The translations under genes and the position numbers were made by a program. From contig WLEX01000030.1 in assembly GCA_009704065.1 (NCBI GenBank), positions 1-9,656 of the forward strand: 9,656 bases of DNA, read 5' to 3'. The notes beneath the pieces were generated by a model. It was not told the origin of the DNA, ran no database searches, and saw only the letters and a list, made by a program, of their open reading frames with translations. The stretch is from Actinomycetota bacterium (GTDB lineage Bacteria; Actinomycetota; Acidimicrobiia; Acidimicrobiales; Ilumatobacteraceae). Of this stretch, positions 7,267 through 9,656 are shown one piece after another (the stretch's first letter is position 1; each line of letters starts with the position of its first letter).

Positions 7267-8154
7267 CTATTTCGTTGCTGAGTTAACTGCAGTGGCGAAC
7301 TGCTCAATAAGGTCGACCACGCGTGGACCCCAACGAGACGCAACATCGTCATCGAGTTCAACGACCCGATTGTTTTTTACTGCATCAATTCCTGTCCAAC
7401 CTGGACGCTTGGCGACTTCGACTGCGCTAGTTGCACAGCACTTTGTGTCTGCAAGAAAAATAATGCTCGGGTTTGCCTTCACAATTGCTTCTGCGCTTAG
7501 TTGCGGATAATCGTTTCCTGCTTCAGCGCCATCGGCAACATTGGTGAGACCAAATGGCTTCAATAGCGCACCAACAAATGTGTTGGAAGTAACGGAGTAC
7601 AGCGTGTTGTCGAGTTCATAAAAGTAAGACCCCGAACTTGGCTGTGAAGGCATCGCTTTTGCAATGCGATCCTTCATAGAAGACACAAGCTTCTGCGCTT
7701 CGTCGACCTGTCCTGTGAGATCACCCAGTTCAGTGATTTGCTTGTACACATCATCGAGGTTTGCTGCTGCTGCACCAGTCCATACTGTGATTTCTCGACT
7801 TGAGATCGACTGCAATTGCTCAGTGATCTTGTTCATGTCGTTCGAGATCAACACAACGTCTGGTGTGTAGCCAACAATTGCCTCAACACTTGGCTCATAC
7901 GCCGACATTTTGGTTACCTTGTCAGCAACTTCAGCCGGGTATGTACTCAGTGAATCAACAGCTACGACCTGATCGCCTGCACCAATGGCGTACAACATTT
8001 CTGTTGCAGTAGGTGACAAACTCACAATGCGGAGCTTCGCAACAGCTTCTGTGGTGTTTGACTCTGAGCCAGAGCCTCCACACGCCGCTAAGGCAAAGGT
8101 TGCAGCAAGCACTGTGCTCAAAACTCTTCTGCGAGTCATTCGGATATTGGACAT
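7267..8154 (-). CDS. btuF: B12/corrinoid-binding lipoprotein (BtuF-like ABC substrate-binding protein)
   Basis: A 295-residue exported lipoprotein. A basic start (RMTRRR) and hydrophobic stretch end in the lipobox LAAC, making C25 the lipidated residue. The mature part is a Peripla_BP_2 (BtuF/FepB-type) domain opening with LRIVSLSPTATEMLYAIGAG (41-60). Conserved lobe glutamates that dock onto permease arginines in BtuF appear to be E87/E91 in the YEPSVEAI segment and E222 in LSAEAIV. ADTKCCATSA contains adjacent cysteines C239-C240, a feature I recall from actinobacterial relatives. ATG at 8154 is chosen because GGAGG (8166-8162) lies 7 bases upstream; the in-frame ATG at residue 6 lacks this. 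The gene is first in the importer operon, and its ribosome binding site is buried in a hairpin below the cobalamin riboswitch, so it is expected to be repressed when B12 is plentiful. Confidence 0.92.
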   Translation of the reverse strand: MSNIRMTRRRVLSTVLAATFALAACGGSGSESNTTEAVAKLRIVSLSPTATEMLYAIGAGDQVVAVDSLSTYPAEVADKVTKMSAYEPSVEAIVGYTPDVVLISNDMNKITEQLQSISSREITVWTGAAAANLDDVYKQITELGDLTGQVDEAQKLVSSMKDRIAKAMPSQPSSGSYFYELDNTLYSVTSNTFVGALLKPFGLTNVADGAEAGNDYPQLSAEAIVKANPSIIFLADTKCCATSAVEVAKRPGWTGIDAVKNNRVVELDDDVASRWGPRVVDLIEQFATAVNSATK

Positions 8155-8156
8155 GG

Positions 8157-8184
8157 TTCTTCCTCCAGGAAAGTGGAGAAAGAA
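8157..8184 (-). promoter_or_regulatory. Shine-Dalgarno-sequestering hairpin before the btuF-like gene
   Basis: Read on the minus strand, TTCTTTCTCCA pairs with TGGAGGAAGAA in 11 consecutive base pairs (one G-U) around a 6-base loop. The 3' arm contains the complete ribosome binding site GGAGG, and the stem ends 2 bases before the ATG. There is no following U-tract, so it is a translation-blocking stem rather than a terminator. It is the likely output of the cobalamin riboswitch just upstream. Confidence 0.75.
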
Positions 8185-8223
8185 GAGTGGGTCACTTTGA
8201 AAACAGCAATCGCTGCACTCTCC
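8182..8223 (-). promoter_or_regulatory. Candidate alternative (anti-sequestor) hairpin
   Basis: On the minus strand GGAGAGTG (8223-8216) can pair with CACTCTTC (8189-8182) over 8 bp with one G-U. Its 3' arm shares three bases (8184-8182) with the 5' arm of the Shine-Dalgarno-burying stem, so the two helices compete at their edge. Two small hairpins, CAGC-GATT-GCTG and AGTG-ACC-CACT, also fit in the region; the second competes with this helix. Which one forms cannot be decided by eye. Confidence 0.35.
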
Positions 8224-8248
8224 GCGTACCGCCCTTCCTTCGAGGTTC

Positions 8249-8378
8249 GGTTATTCGCATACAAAATCAGGCGACCGGACTTGTCTGAATCGGATTTCTC
8301 CGATCAGCTTCACCGTTGCGGGACAGTGCCGGAGTTTCACCGGACTTCGCTGGGTTCTGTACTGCACATCGTTCTACC
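8249..8378 (-). promoter_or_regulatory. Cobalamin riboswitch aptamer
   Basis: The minus strand contains the conserved B12-riboswitch core. GTCCGGTGAAACTCCGG (helix at 8343-8329) is followed by CACTG-TCCCGCAA-CGGTG (8328-8311), matching the well-known GGTGAAAxTCCGG and CCCGCAAC segments with loop L5. Next comes a peripheral hairpin CTGATCGGA-GAAA-TCCGATTCAG (8307-8285) and the closing AAGTCCGGTCGCCTG element (about 8282-8268), equivalent to the B12 box AGCCCGAAGACCTGCC of E. coli btuB. A P1-like helix pairs GTACAGAA (8362-8355) with TTTTGTAT (8266-8259) over 8 bp, extendable by G-C pairs after a bulged A. It lies upstream of a BtuF-like gene, as expected. Binding of cobalamin should lower expression of the importer. 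Outer limits are approximate. The promoter was not identified. Confidence 0.92.
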
Positions 8379-8410
8379 GACGTACTGGCGCCACCGTAGC
8401 AGAGCCATGG

Positions 8411-8436
8411 AAGGGCGCGCACATTCGCGCAGCCTT
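8411..8436 (-). terminator. GC-rich hairpin after the aminotransferase gene
   Basis: Three bases past the aminotransferase stop, the minus strand folds as AAGG-(CT bulge)-GCGCG, 6-base loop, CGCGC-CCTT: 9 bp in all. Position and strength suit transcript 3'-end formation, but only two U residues follow. It may be a U-tract-poor actinobacterial-type terminator or simply the leader end of a read-through transcript entering the riboswitch. Confidence 0.45.
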
Positions 8437-8438
8437 AT

Positions 8439-9647
8439 CTATTTGACGTAGTCAATAATGCGCTGAATGCCATCGACGAGGTCGTCGTCGCCCAAGGCGA
8501 AAGAAAAACGAGCAAAGCCTGGTGTGCCGAATGCTTCGCCAGGAACTATGGCCACATTGACATCGGTGAGAATCATGTCGGCAAGTTCGAGAGTGGAATG
8601 TGCGATCTTTCCCTTGATATCGCGGTTCAACAACCCAGAAAAATTAGGGAAGCAATAGAACGCGCCCTGGGGCTCCATGCACGTAACGCCCGGAATTGTT
8701 GACAGCATTTTGTGCATCAATGCACCGCGACGTGCAAACGCTTCGCGCATCATGTGTACTGCCGACAAATCACCGCTCACGGCTGCGAGTGCAGCAACCT
8801 GCGCAACGTTTGAAACGTTTGACGTGGCATGTGATTGAAAGTTGGTGGCAGCTTTCATGATGTCTTTTGGCCCAATCATCCAGCCAACACGCCAACCTGT
8901 CATTGCATAAGTTTTGGCAACACCGTTCACGATGAGACACTGGTTTGCAAGTTCAGGAACAAGTGTTGGCATGGACGTGAACTTGTGATCACCGTACGTG
9001 AGGTGTTCGTAAATCTCGTCGGTGACTACCCAGACTTTATTTTTGACAGCCCATTCACCAATTGCGCGCACTTCTGCTTCGGGATACACAGAACCACTTG
9101 GATTATCGGGAGACACGAACAACAACACTTTTGTTTTTGGTGTGAGTGCCTTGTCGAGTTGTTCGATAGTGACGCGGAAACCATTTGCTTCTTCGGTATC
9201 GACAATGACTGGAACGCCACCAGCCAAGGTGATTGCTTCGGGGTATGTGGTCCAAAACGGTGCAGGACAAATAACTTCGTCGCCCGGGTCGCACAAAGCA
9301 GCAAAAGCTGTGAACACGGCGTGCTTGCCACCATTGGTGACCAATACTTGATCGGCGGTGCACGCAAAGCCACTATCGCGCATGGTCTTTACCGCGATTG
9401 CCTCGCGCAATTCAGGCAATCCAGCCGCTGGCGTATAGCGCTGATACTTCACCTCACGGCACGCCTTCACTGCTGCTTCGACAATGTGATCAGGAGTGGC
9501 GAAATCGGGCTCGCCGGCTCCGAAACCAATGACATTGAGCCCTTGGGCCTTTAAGGCTTTGGCCTTGGCGTCAACCGCCAGGGTGGCTGACTCGGCGATG
9601 GCACCGAGACGAGCAGAGACACGTCGCAATTCTGTTGGAGCAGGCAT
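8439..9647 (-). CDS. aspC: Pyridoxal phosphate-dependent aspartate aminotransferase (class Ib)
   Basis: A complete 402-residue cytoplasmic aminotransferase, normal length for the family. It would interconvert aspartate and 2-oxoglutarate with oxaloacetate and glutamate; class Ib members often also act on prephenate or aromatic substrates. The N-terminus has the class signature FGAGEPDF (42-49). PLP-site residues are W132, N182 in SPDNPSG (179-185), D210 and Y213 in TDEIYEH, Schiff-base lysine K245 in [13 protein letters not shown], and R253. R380 in FARFSFALG is the expected substrate alpha-carboxylate arginine. The ATG at 9647 gives the common N-terminus [10 protein letters not shown]; only 9 bases remain upstream, so its ribosome binding site and promoter are outside or at the edge of the window. 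It appears independent of the B12 operon: a GC-rich hairpin and the riboswitch lie between them. Confidence 0.93.
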   Translation of the reverse strand: MPAPTELRRVSARLGAIAESATLAVDAKAKALKAQGLNVIGFGAGEPDFATPDHIVEAAVKACREVKYQRYTPAAGLPELREAIAVKTMRDSGFACTADQVLVTNGGKHAVFTAFAALCDPGDEVICPAPFWTTYPEAITLAGGVPVIVDTEEANGFRVTIEQLDKALTPKTKVLLFVSPDNPSGSVYPEAEVRAIGEWAVKNKVWVVTDEIYEHLTYGDHKFTSMPTLVPELANQCLIVNGVAKTYAMTGWRVGWMIGPKDIMKAATNFQSHATSNVSNVAQVAALAAVSGDLSAVHMMREAFARRGALMHKMLSTIPGVTCMEPQGAFYCFPNFSGLLNRDIKGKIAHSTLELADMILTDVNVAIVPGEAFGTPGFARFSFALGDDDLVDGIQRIIDYVK

Positions 9648-9656
9648 AGATGCAAG

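Noticed and set aside
5430..8154. Assigning the importer to iron-siderophore or haem uptake
   Set aside because: Protein sequences alone would allow it, but the cobalamin riboswitch directly upstream makes corrinoid the better substrate.
8908..8916. Alanine rather than serine just before the PLP lysine (VAK) in the aminotransferase
   Set aside because: Class Ib enzymes such as the Thermus aspartate aminotransferase also have an alanine there, so it is not a defect.
8835..9554. Open frame of 239 codons on the plus strand opposite the aminotransferase
   Set aside because: It is antisense to a gene with a complete set of PLP-enzyme motifs. Its translation is rich in Cys, His and Phe with no recognisable domain, so it is a shadow frame.
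1..9656. Search by eye for CRISPR arrays, insertion sequences, tRNA genes and direct repeats
   Set aside because: No regularly spaced repeats, transposase motifs, long terminal inverted repeats or tRNA-like cloverleaf sequences were recognised.

Overview
The window (about 50% G+C, densely packed, many 4-base stop/start overlaps) looks like part of an actinobacterial chromosome. The main taxonomic clue is a mycothiol-dependent maleylpyruvate isomerase-type enzyme, since mycothiol is an actinomycete thiol. A fused CopC-CopD protein and a twin-cysteine B12-binding lipoprotein fit the same group. Moderate G+C and tiny intergenic gaps suggest a streamlined free-living lineage, but the species cannot be named from this sequence. 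No mobile elements, tRNA/rRNA genes or CRISPR arrays were seen.

Left part (1-3117): three Gfo/Idh/MocA-family NAD(P)-dependent oxidoreductases plus a small GNAT acetyltransferase, arranged around a divergent control region at 1530-1627. Two oxidoreductases read leftward (501-1529, then a partial one at 1-497, 3 bases apart). One oxidoreductase and the acetyltransferase read rightward (1628-2677 and 2674-3117, overlapping by 4). This suggests a small sugar, polyol or cyclitol modification or catabolism cluster. The substrate is unknown.

Middle and right (3114-8378, all minus strand): a cobalamin riboswitch (8249-8378) leads into a vitamin B12/corrinoid ABC importer: substrate-binding lipoprotein, permease, ATPase (btuF-, btuC-, btuD-like). 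The riboswitch is followed by an 11-bp hairpin that buries the Shine-Dalgarno sequence of the btuF-like gene, so control is probably at translation initiation. Downstream on the same strand lie the mycothiol-dependent enzyme and a CopC-CopD copper-handling membrane protein whose start overlaps the enzyme's stop. Gaps along the series are 8, -4, 37 and -4 bases, so read-through from the B12 operon is possible. Palindromes in the 37-base gap may mark a separate unit.

Far right (8439-9647, minus): a complete aspartate aminotransferase of the class Ib type, ending in a GC-rich hairpin just before the riboswitch region.

Most genes belong to well-known families. The parts most worth a second look are the riboswitch/sequestor architecture, the possible link between B12 control and the copper/mycothiol genes, and the oxidoreductase trio with its divergent control region.
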